Assembly: GCA_000226015.1 (NCBI GenBank)
Contig: JH153999.1
Span: 161,473-213,564, forward strand
Source of the DNA: Mnemiopsis leidyi
Taxonomy: Eukaryota; Ctenophora; Tentaculata; Lobata; Bolinopsidae
DNA: 52,092 nucleotides
Reading direction: 5' to 3'
The notes beneath the pieces are model-generated. The model made no database searches. It saw only the letters and a program-made list of their open reading frames with translations, and was not told the DNA's origin. Position 1 is the first letter of the stretch. Each line of letters begins with the position of its first letter. Made by a program: the position numbers and the translations under genes. Below, piece by piece: positions 27,153 to 38,472 of the stretch.

Positions 27153-28136
27153 GGCTGACCGACAACTAAGAACCAATCAATTTCACCTTGATTTACCTTG
27201 TTAACTAATTAACATGCTAGGCCTGAGAAATTCGTCAATCATGACGTTTTACCTTGTCTCACGCGCGCCGGAGGCTGCCGCTTCGCGGCAGCAGGGCTAT
27301 GCAACGTGTAGCAAGTTTTACCGACAACTAAGAACCTCTGTAATGTGAGAACCCTAAAGGAAACCTGGGAGGGACACGTTCCTCTTTGTCCACAATCACT
27401 GAGCCAAGGTAAGTATTCTCAAAATAATTCACCACAACCATCAACTGGGGGTAGTTTGATTGGATGTAATAAGTTATCTCGTAGAACACATCCTCCACCT
27501 CAGCAATTGGAATAAAGGCAAGAAAGACAACTAGCCTTGCGGCTCTAGCAAACTTCTTATCAGAAGGAAGTCATCGGGAGAAGGAAGTCATCGGACTGCG
27601 CTGAACCACTCGAGCTAGGGATTCCATTGTGGGTAGAGTCTGGTTGGCTTCGGGAGTAGAGTCAGCTAGGACTTCAGATAGGATGTTCTGGGTCACAGAC
27701 AGCGGTTGCTCGGCAGCTTTCCTCTTCAGTGTGGAAAGGACTTCACGTTTGAGAGGAGCAGCGTTGTCAGCAGGGTAGGCTTCTTTCTTGCAGAGTAGAT
27801 GAATCCGTCTGAGTCCACCATCTGTTGAGATCCTCTCTGTCCATCGATGAATTTGGAGAAGGTAGGCATGTTGAGTCAAGTGATACTCCTCAGTTCCATG
27901 GTTCCGTAAATATACCATAGCGTAGATCGTACATTAACAGCTGATCAAAGTTCATGTAACTCACCCTGCTTGTCCTCGGCTCACGTGCTGCATGTCCTCA
28001 ACACCTAAGTTGGTTCTCAGATATCCACCTGAATCCCATCAAAACTAGTGGATCACAAATGAAACGTCACTAATTACATCTAGTCAGGTGATCCCTGTGG
28101 GAACCGGGATTGATTGGTTCTTAGTTGTCGGTCACC
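27153..28136 (-). mobile_element. MULE (Mutator-like) DNA transposon, internally deleted
   Basis: TIRs TGACCGACAACTAAGAACCA-ATCAAT begin near 27156 and end near 28134. The flanks CAATAATGG and GAATAATGG (8/9) give the 9-bp target duplication typical of Mutator-like elements. A minus-strand frame (27918 to 27571) resembles the N-terminal part of FLYWCH/MULE transposases (HRWTERISTDGGLRRIHLLC, then a Lys-rich linker to ARVVQRS). After one in-frame TGA it resumes as KFARAARLVVFLAFIP...VVNYFENTYLGS and RVPPRFPLGF, the conserved C-terminal MULE region. The catalytic DDE middle is missing, so the copy is non-autonomous. A second TIR copy sits inside at about 27318-27336. Confidence 0.87.
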
Positions 28137-28145
28137 GAATAATGG

Positions 28146-29352
28146 TTGGAATATGAAAAGCGGAAGCAGGTCTATGGTCGACCTTTATTAAGTAAAGTAA
28201 GGACTGTTGCGACAAAGTCCCAAAATACACTGTTTAGATGAAAAGCACAGCAGTCTTTTTAACTAGAAATGTTGGTAGTTGGTAATTGAATCTTATTTGT
28301 ATAAACTTCAGCTTTCCCATGTAAAGACATTTACCTCAAAATTTCTTAACTTATAAGATAACAAAGCAAAATTGTAGGGGCCCTTCCCATTAATCTCTGG
28401 AGGCAAATGTTTGTTTAAGTTGAACAGTGTATTTTGGAACTTTGTCGCAACACTCCTTAATGATTCTAAGTTTGGCTTTATTTAGTAAAGAACGACTGTA
28501 ACATGCTTCCTCTTTTCATGTTCCAACAATTATTGCCATGTAATGATTAAAGATTTACAGGTTTCGAATATATTCTGTAAAAGTATTATACTATAATTAT
28601 GTCGCATTATAAGAACCATAAAAGAATTAAGGATCTTTTTATTCTCTGGAACAGTGGCTAATTATAGTTAGTTTAAAATAAGAATACGCGAACATAAATT
28701 TAGCACTGTAATTCTTTTCCCCTGCAGCTAACGCTATATAGTTTACCGAATGCTTGTATTGTGTTTGATTACTAACGAGATAGCGTAATTCATTTGGATG
28801 CCTGCTTTTTATGGCCATCACGTGGCCCTCAATTTTCCAACTTTCATATGTATTTCTAAGATATATCATCAAAATTTGATAGCCATCGCCTTGATCATGA
28901 TGTTAAATAAATTTTCATTTGATCAATAGCAGAGAAATATTTCTCAGCAGAGAAATATCCCTCCTGTCTTCTGAGAAACAGACCTGAGGAAGGGTTGCAG
29001 ACGTTACTCATGATCTGATCTCGTGATTATATCCAGATATGATACTTCCGTTGATCTGGTTGGAAATTTTACGCCACCAGTCACCCTGGAACCGAAGAGA
29101 ACGATTTGTAAAGCTCCGAAAAACTAATGGGCAGGAGGATCGAATGGCAGATAGGTCCGGAAAGATCTCAAATATTTGTCAAAATTTGTGAAGGTGAACA
29201 GGACATGTCAAAAGAATGAGAACTGTGGATCAAAAGTAAATTAGGAAGATTCGGGAGCTACTGACAAAAGCGCGATCTTGCCTGAAGTCTCACAGAATCG
29301 CTCGTCTAAGCCATCACTTGATAGGGTGAAGGGATGGGATGAACTGACTTTG
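28146..29352. other. No gene seen
   Basis: AT-rich sequence. A short palindrome AGAGAAATATTTCTC occurs near 28932. Open frames here (for example 28639-28872) carry no recognisable motif. Confidence 0.4.
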
Positions 29353-30048
29353 TCAGCGATTTCCGCGGATATTCCCCGACCAGTTTGAACTAATAACGTG
29401 CAGGCGATCGCTTGGTATCCTGATCCAGAGCAAGCTTTTTGGCTTGGGATATCTTTTCCAAGTCGAAATCGCTTCACGCCATGTGATGCTATCATCAGAG
29501 CTACTGGCTGGCGATTAATACAATTTCAAAAATTCCCAACATTACATTTTTGATTCTTTTTGCCTGTCCAAGCTATTTGACGTGGAGTCTGTCGTATTAA
29601 GTTCCGAGATTTTCCCGAATGATGATATGCTAATGTTTCGACGGTTGGCGAGATTCTGCCCTGAATAACGATTAGTACTTTCCCAAGAAGTGTAGTTAAT
29701 AGCTGATTCCAGCCATAATACGGATACAAAAACTTAAATATTTTCTCGTAAGAATGGATCACTCATTAACTCCAATATGTGTACATTCCTAATTCTTTGA
29801 ATCATGTGAAAACAAGAGCGTCAAAGTATTTTGAGATTGTATGATAGCGATTATGATATTGACCACTTCTAATGTTACACACCAACTTGGGAAGCACTAT
29901 CCTGCAACTAGCCTGTACTAACTTGGGATGCTGCCCGAACGAACGGAGTACCTCCTCTTTATCTCCTCACTTGCCGGTGGTTTCTGCTCATCAGAGAGCA
30001 TTACTGAACTCTGCAGGAAGCTGCTCGAAATAAACATCTCGAACCGGA
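29353..30048 (-). CDS. Candidate 3' exons of an unidentified gene (Ser-rich tail)
   Basis: Three minus-strand blocks join in frame: 30048-29923, 29732-29546 and 29503-29353 (TGA at 29353-29355). Splice phases agree (1 then 2). The predicted tail reads VMLSDEQKPPASEEIKRRYS-VRSGSIP, then FVSVLWLESAINYTSW...SGQNLANRRNISISSFGK...LNTTDSTSNSLDRQKESK and DDSITWREAISTWKRYPKPK. It is rich in Ser/Arg with several basophilic-kinase-like sites. Two of the acceptors are AAG or short-tract, which weakens the model. A competing frame (29241-29495) is also open. Upstream exons are not identified, and a hydrophobic frame at 30066-30272 may belong to it. Function unknown. Confidence 0.33.
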
Positions 30049-30279
30049 CTTATGTTACTAGATTTTCACTCGATTCTCTGTCTAAGAAGATCAGTAAACA
30101 GGATGCCACAACAAAATGCCGCACTTGATACAAAACAATTAAGAGATCTCAAACAATGATCGTCCCTGGATCTATCCGGAAGAATGCCAATTAGGAAAGT
30201 CTGGATCAGTGCTGTGACTAAATAGGAGAATAGTTTATCAAGGTAATCAGTTCTAACTATGCACCGTGCCATATATGGC

Positions 30280-33200
30280 TCTTACACCGATTGTCCTTGT
30301 ACTATAATTTCTTTGGATTGACCCGGAGCAACGTTATTGCTCTTCCTCGATTATTGCCCAAAATTATAAGGCTTGTCATTTTTATTGTATTTTATAAATG
30401 GTATCGAGTGATGTAACTATACGACGTATAGTATACGTACACTCTTTTAATGTGAGTTTAAATTTAATAAACTTATAAAATAAAGACAGTAAATAATATT
30501 GAATATAAACAAAAGTTAATCAACGATCTTTACTATCTATACTTTCATAAAAGGCACAACACATTAATGTGACAAAATTTACCCAAAATACGATAACTGG
30601 ACTAAGTCCTGACTCGCACTGATTCAGCGTGCTGCCAAGAGCGGTGCAACTTGGTCACAAGTTTTACCCATTACTTTGTACAGAAGAAAGTTGAATATCG
30701 ATAATACCTATGTCACTATAAATTGTCAAAATCTATCAATTCGAAGATAAGAAAAGCTTATGAAATATCCACTTTGATCATAAGGATCGGTTATGAACTT
30801 GACAAAGGAACAATAGCTTGATAAAAACAAGTGCCGTTGATTTTTAACCATCTATTATTCTTACAAAGAAGCACTGTACAACTCACTTACAAGAACTCGA
30901 TTCAGGGTACTGGCCTGCAGTCACTGATAATAAACCGATACAAAGTTAACCGAGTACGGTAAGGTAAACTTTCTAAAAACAATGCCTAATGCAAAACAAT
31001 GTCGTAAAATTTGAGATGAATGCTCGATTCTAGACTCGGGTTAAGTTTTCTGGTTAGTATGGGACGATTTTTAATTTCCAATCCAGCGTAAATCTTCAAA
31101 TTTTGATAATTAAGCTGTGCCTGGAGAGTCGAGAGTTTAATTTCCTGGAAAAAATTGTGTACTGGCAAGAGATTCAGTCAAACGATTGTTGCTGTAATTT
31201 TCGCAAGCCTTCAAAAATAAGAAAATGTTCCTATTTGACATGGAAATTTGTAGCTTCACGAAGTAAAATAATTTGGAACAGAGTTTTGAAGTACAACGAA
31301 ACAAGAATGGGTACGAAATTTAATAATTTATTGTGAAAGATCAACAACACAGAGCTAGCTGTTAGCTGAAAGACAGGGTCTATAGAGTCATGGCCGATTT
31401 CACACCCTCTTTAGCTTCTCAACTATTATACTTGTAGATACTTAGATATCTTAAATGATTCAAGTTTTTCGGTTGTCAAACCTTTTGCGCTGCCTAGCGC
31501 CCCAGTCGTAGCGGCGTCTGAGGCCCTCACTTTTACTGATTTCGCTAAAAAACGAGTATCAAAAACTCTGAAGATAACGACCAACGATCAAAAATCTAGC
31601 AGTCGGTAAATTGTGGTAAAAAGAACTGTAATGGCCGGCGATTGGCCAGTTTTTATCTCGGGGATCTGCAGATCAAAAAGCTTATAACTAAACGTCGTTT
31701 AACCTTACCTCGTTCTCAAGCACAGAACCTGTCTTTGCGATAATTATCCTATTTTTCTTGGGTTTTTGACTATGGGCGATCCCTCCTTGGATTCTTAAAT
31801 TCGGTTTTCGAACGTTTTAAACCGAAGAGAAGAGGAATTTTTAAAAATTTCCGATAAGATTATAAAACAATCGTGTCAATTGCTCCAAGATTCAACTTAT
31901 AATGCCTGTAATGCTGGTTGATTCTCAAAAAATGAAGGTACCAAGATTTTTCTCTACGCGTATAACATTATATCTTGTCAGGTTCCTCGGCTGCTAGACC
32001 AACACCAAGCATTCCGACCATACCGATTGAATATAGGTTGCAACACAATAATTTAGTAAACTTGCAATACCCCGCCATCTCGAGAAATAATGTTAAACTT
32101 AGTCGTGTTCCAAAAATTCGTCTTAAAAATATCCGACTTTTGTAATGAGATAAGTGTTGAAGTGGTAAATATTAATTTAATTGTATTTGTGAATATTACC
32201 TGAATGAGACTTTAAATTTTCACTAGGGTTGTGTTGAATCTCAGTGCATGTGGGTTCGGTTGACAAATCAGTGTAAATAAACATATCACTGAAACAAGTT
32301 ATTTAATCTCGGAAAAGGTTATATGGGAAATGGGAAATAAGCGCCCTGAGAATCACTCTTCGTGAAAAAGATACATTGCAACGAAAACTGGCGCTTTAAA
32401 TGTGTAGCACAGAATTCCTGTTGAAAAATTCGGTACATTTAAAAGGCGAAAAAATCGGACACAAGCAGATTGCAGATGCGATCTTGAGTCGTAACAAGAG
32501 GAGATATTAGGAATGAGTCATTGAGTCTTACCAGAGGAAGCGAGGTCGGGTTGTGGAGACTAAATTACAATTACATGTCCAAAACAAATTCTTAGTACTT
32601 CGGGTGAAGGGGGAAACGCAACCTGCTTGCCTATTTGCCCAGCTGCCCAATTAGGCACCATTAAGCGATCTCAATTAAACGCCCTCGCAACTAATCACTG
32701 CGAAAGGTGGAAGCAGGGAAATCTTTGGAAAGTGAGTGCGAATGTAATTGCCGGAGATTATCAATACAGTTGGTTTGAATATGCGGATTTGCTGGTTTGT
32801 CACTGGAGGAAGTGCCGCACGTGCCGGTGCGATATCCACGTGCGATCACAGCTATAGCTGTTAATGCACGTGGTGTCATGATATCTAGATACATGGAAGA
32901 TACCTGGAAGTTACACGTAGTATCTTCATTCATGATGTAACGTAGTTTGCTGATGGAACAAATACAGTGCTGGCATATTTAACGACAAACGTCAGGGTAA
33001 AAAACTAAATATAATGATTTCTTAAATCCGTGTTTTATGATTATGTCAGATGTTTTTGGCTCTACTCTGATTTTCTTTAGCACTTCATGTGACTCTTAAA
33101 GTCTAATTGACTGAAACCTGCTCAACTTTTCTTATAATACTATACTACTAGCTTCCTGAAAATTACAAGATACCCTGAATTTTATCATAATCCGCAATTC

Positions 33201-33929
33201 ATCATTTAGGTTACACACATGATTTAAGTATGATTTGATTTAAGTTTGAAAATCAATCAAATGTAGTACAGTAAATTGTTTATTTTGTACCTAGTAACTT
33301 AAATCGTAAAAGTTCATGTAGTCATATACACATTTTTGTATTTCTTATTTAGAGCGATTATAACGCATGCTCATATTATGATTTTCATGCTATTGCGTTG
33401 TTGTAGTAGATACTTCAAAGTGTTGACAGACTGGGATGATTTAATATATTGCTTTAACTCACTCGAGCTTATCCTAAAATAGCTGTGCTATTTATAGACT
33501 TAGAATGTTAGTGCTTGTGTTACGAAATTAAAATTTAACACTTCTCTGTACACCAACAAGCAATCTATTTTTTGTTTACTTTAAAGCAATACTTCGTACG
33601 ATCTAGAGAAGGTCAAGTCATAAGCACGAGATGAGAGCATTCACAAGCAATACCACCATATTGGTAAACTTTGTGTTAGAGGAAAAGTTATTTCACGTCT
33701 TATGAAACTTGGTCAAACTGCAACAAACACCAAATTGAGGTGAAATGATTAGGCAGGACGCGTTTTTATGGGTACTAACACCATGACTAATAACAAATTC
33801 CTAAATATTCTATGAATCGCTTTACATGTTCAAACAATATCTTTTTAATAACTTACTATAACAATACATCTACAAAAAGTATCCTACAATCAGAACCCAC
33901 TCATACAATTCAAAATTTAAATTCACCTG
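30280..33929. other. Long AT-rich stretch, no gene supported
   Basis: No coding region or element with resolvable ends. Short frames (31103-31336, 32627-32857 and others) lack motifs. The only structure of note is the palindromic region at 32831-32885. A frame near 33951-34037 on the minus strand reads LSLVGVFLLLAMLRILPVPS before a donor (TCAG|GTGAAT at about 33928) and might be a membrane-anchor exon, but it has no ATG of its own upstream of the helix. Confidence 0.4.
32831..32885. repeat. Palindrome centred on ACAGCTATAGCTGT
   Basis: GATATCCACGTGCGAT on the left mirrors AATGCACGTGG...ATGATATC on the right around a perfect 14-bp core. Two CACGTG E-boxes occur symmetrically. Just downstream is a second small hairpin, GAAGATAC / GTATCTTC (32897-32926). 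Confidence 0.75.
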
Positions 33930-34037
33930 AGTTGCCTCCTTTGTTGCCACGTTGGTTGCTGTTACTGCTCGAGCTCGGTACCGGTAAAATCCTTAACATC
34001 GCGAGTAGGAGAAAAACACCGACTAGACTCAAAACTT

Positions 34038-36232
34038 AGCAAATAGTGCATGATTATGAGAAAACACGGTGCTAACATAAGAATATATATATTTTCTAAC
34101 ATCGGCGCGGCCAGCGAACATACGTGTTCTTCTTTTCTCTACATGGAACGCAATTGACACATGTAATTCCATTACCGCAAATTATGGCACATTTGCCCTA
34201 TTATGAACCCGATAATAGGCCGAAGTAATGAGGCACGATTTCTGAAATTAGTTGGCGACTATCGCTTTTGAGGTCTACTGCGAAATTAAAACCGTCATAA
34301 TCTTATCTGAATTCGATCTAGTAAGAGAGAAATTTAATGCGATCGTTGAGACACCTGTAGAGCTACCAGATCCTGAGAGGAAAGTAAAATGCCAGGTTGG
34401 TTGCACGAAAGCGTGGAATCCTGGCCACTATTATCCTGTCTAAAGGTGGGAGTCGGTTGCCTGTCTGTTTTAATTTTGCCAGGCACAGCTGGTCAGGAGT
34501 AACTTCAGGACAATTTAGTCCTACACTGGCCCAAAAGTCGTGGTATAGTTAGTCTTGTGTTAAACGTGATGACGAGTTTGTGGATTTTCACCGGATGTGA
34601 TTTTCTGGAGATATTTTTCTCTTTTATCAGTGTGACATGTTTGAAAAAAAATGCTCTGCCAGCTTTGAAGGCTATTTCTACCAAGCAGGTATGAAAAGTA
34701 TTACTAATTTTTTGTCGGAGTGGTCGTTAGTCAGGGCTTGTTTTGCGAAAATATCCATTAGTCAGGGCTTGTTTATGCGAAAATATCCATTAGTCAGGGC
34801 TTTTTTATGCGAAAATTTACTCGTCAGTCGTCAAATGCCAGCATCAAAACCTTGTAATAATAATAATGAAATTTTACTTCATAATGGCTCTTGCGCTTTG
34901 TGTTTAATAGCTAAATCATTCTCTTCAACATTCTTAGCATTCTAAGTTGAGAAAAAGTTTGCCGGATTTTAGTTTGCTCCTCGGAGAGAATATATAGGTT
35001 TTGCATAAAGTTCCAACAAATCATTAGCTATAAATCATTAGCTATAATCAAAGATCGCAGTCTAGAGCAAATCAATGTGAACAACATGACGGGAAAGCAA
35101 TCATGGACAAACAAATCTGAAAGAAAAAAGCGAGACCTCGACTTCCGATAAATCGTATCGTAATTGAACATCGATTTCCGTGCCGTTCGCTCAGCAATCT
35201 TGCCGGTCAGATAATACTGTAGAGTGCTAATATGTGTTTCTGTCATGTGAATGAAGTGTTTTGCGTTCGTAAGTATAATGACAAACTGGTAAATTTTTTC
35301 AGAAAGCTCGAGAAGTGTATCGTTGATATTTTAGTATTTACATTACAACTTTATACCATCTAGATTATTCCAGGTTTGTATTAGGTATCTGAACTAACAT
35401 TTATTCATGTATAATTACTTGTTATTACTTGTTATAATGTACTTTTGTAATGTATTTTTGTAAATGGTCATTAGAACCACTGTCCACTGGTACCGTCTGG
35501 ACTCAATAGAAATAACGAAAAACTAGTAACTAGTACAAAAACTAGCTGGAACCCGCGGTCTACGCTGCAGATAGATGTACAATAGTAAATAACTCTTCTC
35601 TTCTATACTCTTGTCAAACTCTTCTACCCTTTCATCCTATCTCCACATACCTATCTCATCTCAACGAAATTTCTTCTATACGTAGGAAGACAAATGGCAT
35701 CATACTTGTATTATTCTATTAAAGATATCTTGCCGCTTTATAACATAAGAAGCCAGTCTCATGGCACAGGAGCAATGTCCGATTGATTCCCAAACTACCA
35801 AAGGTGCGAGAGAAAGGTGTGAATGGATCGAAAGTGCAGCAAAAGAGAACAGGAAAATCTCCCCTTGCCGCTTACTGCCATGCCAGTTACGCAGGAGTCA
35901 GGGCTTCTTGTTTGGCAGGCTGTAACACCATGGAGACATTCGAACATCTTACAAGCTATCCCAACTATACCAAACCAAGGAACGAGGTGTTTGGGTAAGT
36001 GACACGAAAACATTAACAGATATACTCCCCCTTCTCTCCAACAAGTAATGTGGAGATTTTTCGACACGATGGGGCACCTGTGGGGGACCGACCGCTCCGG
36101 ACTAATTTCGGAAATTCAAGTACTTAAAAAGTGTGCCCAATCAGCAATAAGCAATTGGGAATACCATAGTTTTGTAGCAATTTCACATTGAAATGAAAAA
36201 CAAGAATCAATTTTGAATTGATTTGTACTCAC
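34038..36232. other. Mostly non-coding, a few weak open frames
   Basis: There is a ~32-bp tandem repeat (about 3 copies of TTAGTCAGGGCTTGTTTATG-CGAAAATATCCA) at 34725-34832. Coding-like but unassigned frames are 34249-34443 (+), which follows an AG and runs into a stop, 35028-35246 (-), which starts MTETHISTLQYYLTGKIAER, and 35783-35998 (+), which ends at a good donor GTTTGG|GTAAGT. None could be joined in phase to a neighbour. Confidence 0.35.
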
Positions 36233-38472
36233 GGCTTCGTTGGTTTGAATTTGCAACCATTCCCCACATGATGACCGTTTAGATAGAGGTCGAGGTATTT
36301 TATTAGCTCTTAGATATCCCACAAAGAGAAGGTTAACCGCCGATCAAGTTTCATAATTTTTAACGCAACTTCAAAGTCACATAAAAATCTTGAATCTGCA
36401 TTTGAAACCTGTATCAACAAAACCACATAGAATATGATGCTAGTAGAGTTTTTGGGTAAACCTTAAAGCAACAATTGGACGGTATATGTTTACTTTCAGT
36501 ATTGCTGACCCTGCCTACACGTGCTTTGAAGTCAGCACGTGCAGTTCCAATTATCCCTGCGGTTCCATTGATAATGCTTTAATGTTGAAGGGGCCGTTTC
36601 CCTTGTACTAATGTATATCATGTACTTATTCATACTGTGTACTTGTACTAATGTATACCATGTATTTATGTATACTTTGTACTTGTACTAATGTATATCA
36701 TGTACTTATTCATACTTTGTACTTGTACTAATGTATTATACCATGTATTCATGTATACTTTGTACTTGTACTTATGTATATCATGTACTTATTCATACTA
36801 TGTACTTGTACTAATGTATACCATGCAGTTATGTATACAGTAAACCCTCGATTTACCGGGCCTCTATTTACCGGGTCCCTCTATTTACCGGGCCTCCTTC
36901 CTTTCCCCCGAAATTTTTCAATATTTGAATTTTCCGTCTTTTATTTGGCCATGGAATATGAGCTTTCAATAGCAGGCACCATCATGTGACATTTCGGTAA
37001 TGGTATCTCTTCACCATGTACATACAAAATAAAACGATCGACGAGATTACTAATTCAAAATGTAATTTAAAGCGTTGGCTCTATTCTCACAGTTATAAAT
37101 CCCTCAAAGAGTACTTTTGTAAAGAAATTTGATCAGGATGACGTTTACATATAGCTATCAATAACTTAAGTTTCAATTTTTGGCCAAAATTAGGCCATAT
37201 TTTGGTCAAATTCTATTTACCGGGCCCCTCTATTTACCGGGCCTCAACCCTTTCCCCCGAGAGGCCCGGTAAATCGAGGGTTGACTGTACTTTGTACTTG
37301 TACTAATGTATACCATGTATTCATGTATACTTTGTACGTGTACTAATGTATACCATGTATTCAAGTATACTTTGTACGTGTACTAATGTATACCATTTAT
37401 TTATGTATACTTTGTACTTGTACTAATGTATACCATTTATTTATGTATACTATGTACGTGTACTTATGTATACCATGTATCCATGTATACTTTGTACTTG
37501 TACTAATGTATATCATGTACTTATGTATACTTTGTACGGGTACTAATGTATACCATGTATCCATGTATACTTTGTACGTGTACTTATGTATACCATGTAT
37601 TTATGTATACTTTGTACTTGTACTAATGTATACCATGTATTTATGTATACTTTGTACTTGTACTAATGTATACTAAGTAGTAAGTACTCATGTAGACCAC
37701 GTGTGATTGTATTTGTACTAATTTGCAATATCATACGGTTACTCAACTATAAGAAACATATTGTATACTTTATAGTACTAGAAAGTACATAATCTGTAGA
37801 TTTAACGTCGTTGTACTTACCAACAAAGGTGCGATCTTTGGTAAATCCGCCTGCCGTAAGACTAACACAAGCCATCTTATTTTACTGATTCAAATCAGCG
37901 AAAAATCATAACCTACAACAATTTTCCACAAAACTAGCGGTAAACTAGCTGTAAACACTGTCAAAAGTGCTGTCCATGCCACGCACATACAAAAATGTCA
38001 GAGTAAACATGGGGCTCGAAAGGTAAAAAATGTCAACTTAACTGTGACCTTGGTTATTGGTTAATGGCACTGAAATACTAGACAGTCGAAGTGTTGTCCC
38101 TAGTTTAATTACATTCATGGTATGTTGAACAAGTAAGCGAGTGTTTTACCCTACTGTGCTAATTTTACAGTGTTTTAAGTAGATCTCAGTTAAAAAACTT
38201 AGTTAAAAATTGTCCCTCTTACCTCCTTTATAGAACACTTCAGTTCTATGCAGCAGAAGCAGGTGAGATACAAGTCAAGCTGATCTGGAAACGTTCACAG
38301 ATCTTACTTCCTATGATACCTCCATGCTAAAACAGGAACCACACATTAACAATCAACATTCAGTCACACTGAAAACATACTTACCTCCATTTTTCGGTCT
38401 TGCTGGCTCGCTCAGTACTCCACATTCCTTCTTCTTACCAACTATTCCGATGAAATAGCCGGAAAACGCCAT
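36233..38472 (-). CDS. Candidate gene start with two alternative first exons
   Basis: Two minus-strand exons each start with ATG and end in a strong donor in the same phase (1): 38472-38385 (MAFSGYFIGIVGKKKECGVL then SEPARPKNG, donor GTAAGTATG) and 37875-37821 (MACVSLTAGGFTKDRTFV, donor GTAAGTAC). Either joins in frame to 36308-36233, a 76-bp exon reading LIKYLDLYLNGHHVGNGCKF then KPTKP, preceded by a pyrimidine-rich acceptor and followed by GTGAGTAC. No later exon was found with confidence and I do not recognise the family. The minisatellite and pogo-like MITE would lie in its first intron. Confidence 0.38.
36604..37680. repeat. 40-bp minisatellite (interrupted)
   Basis: Units of GTACTTGTACTAATGTATAC-CATGTATTTATGTATACTTT fill 36604-36837 and 37288-37680. 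They are split by an inserted MITE at 36838-37287. The right block is open in one plus-strand frame (96 codons, Tyr/Cys-rich), which reflects the repeat and not a gene. Confidence 0.95.
36838..37287. mobile_element. pogo/Tc1-mariner-like MITE inserted in the minisatellite
   Basis: A 450-bp element starting CAGTAAACCCTCGATTTACC and ending as the reverse complement of CAGTCAACCCTCGATTTACC. It is flanked by TA on both sides, and the insertion point is the TA in ATGTATACTTTG of the 40-bp unit. CAG-start TIRs with a TA duplication are characteristic of pogo/Tigger-type mariners. CTATTTACCGGGCC motifs repeat subterminally. No transposase frame is present. Confidence 0.88.

Noticed and set aside
29546..29732. 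GPCR seventh-helix exon
   Set aside because: WLESAIN recalls the WLGY.NSAINP pattern, but the key Pro and Tyr are absent and no other helices were found.
37386..37676. 96-codon Tyr/Cys-rich repeat protein
   Set aside because: Translation of the 40-bp minisatellite; copies vary and there is no start or stop context.
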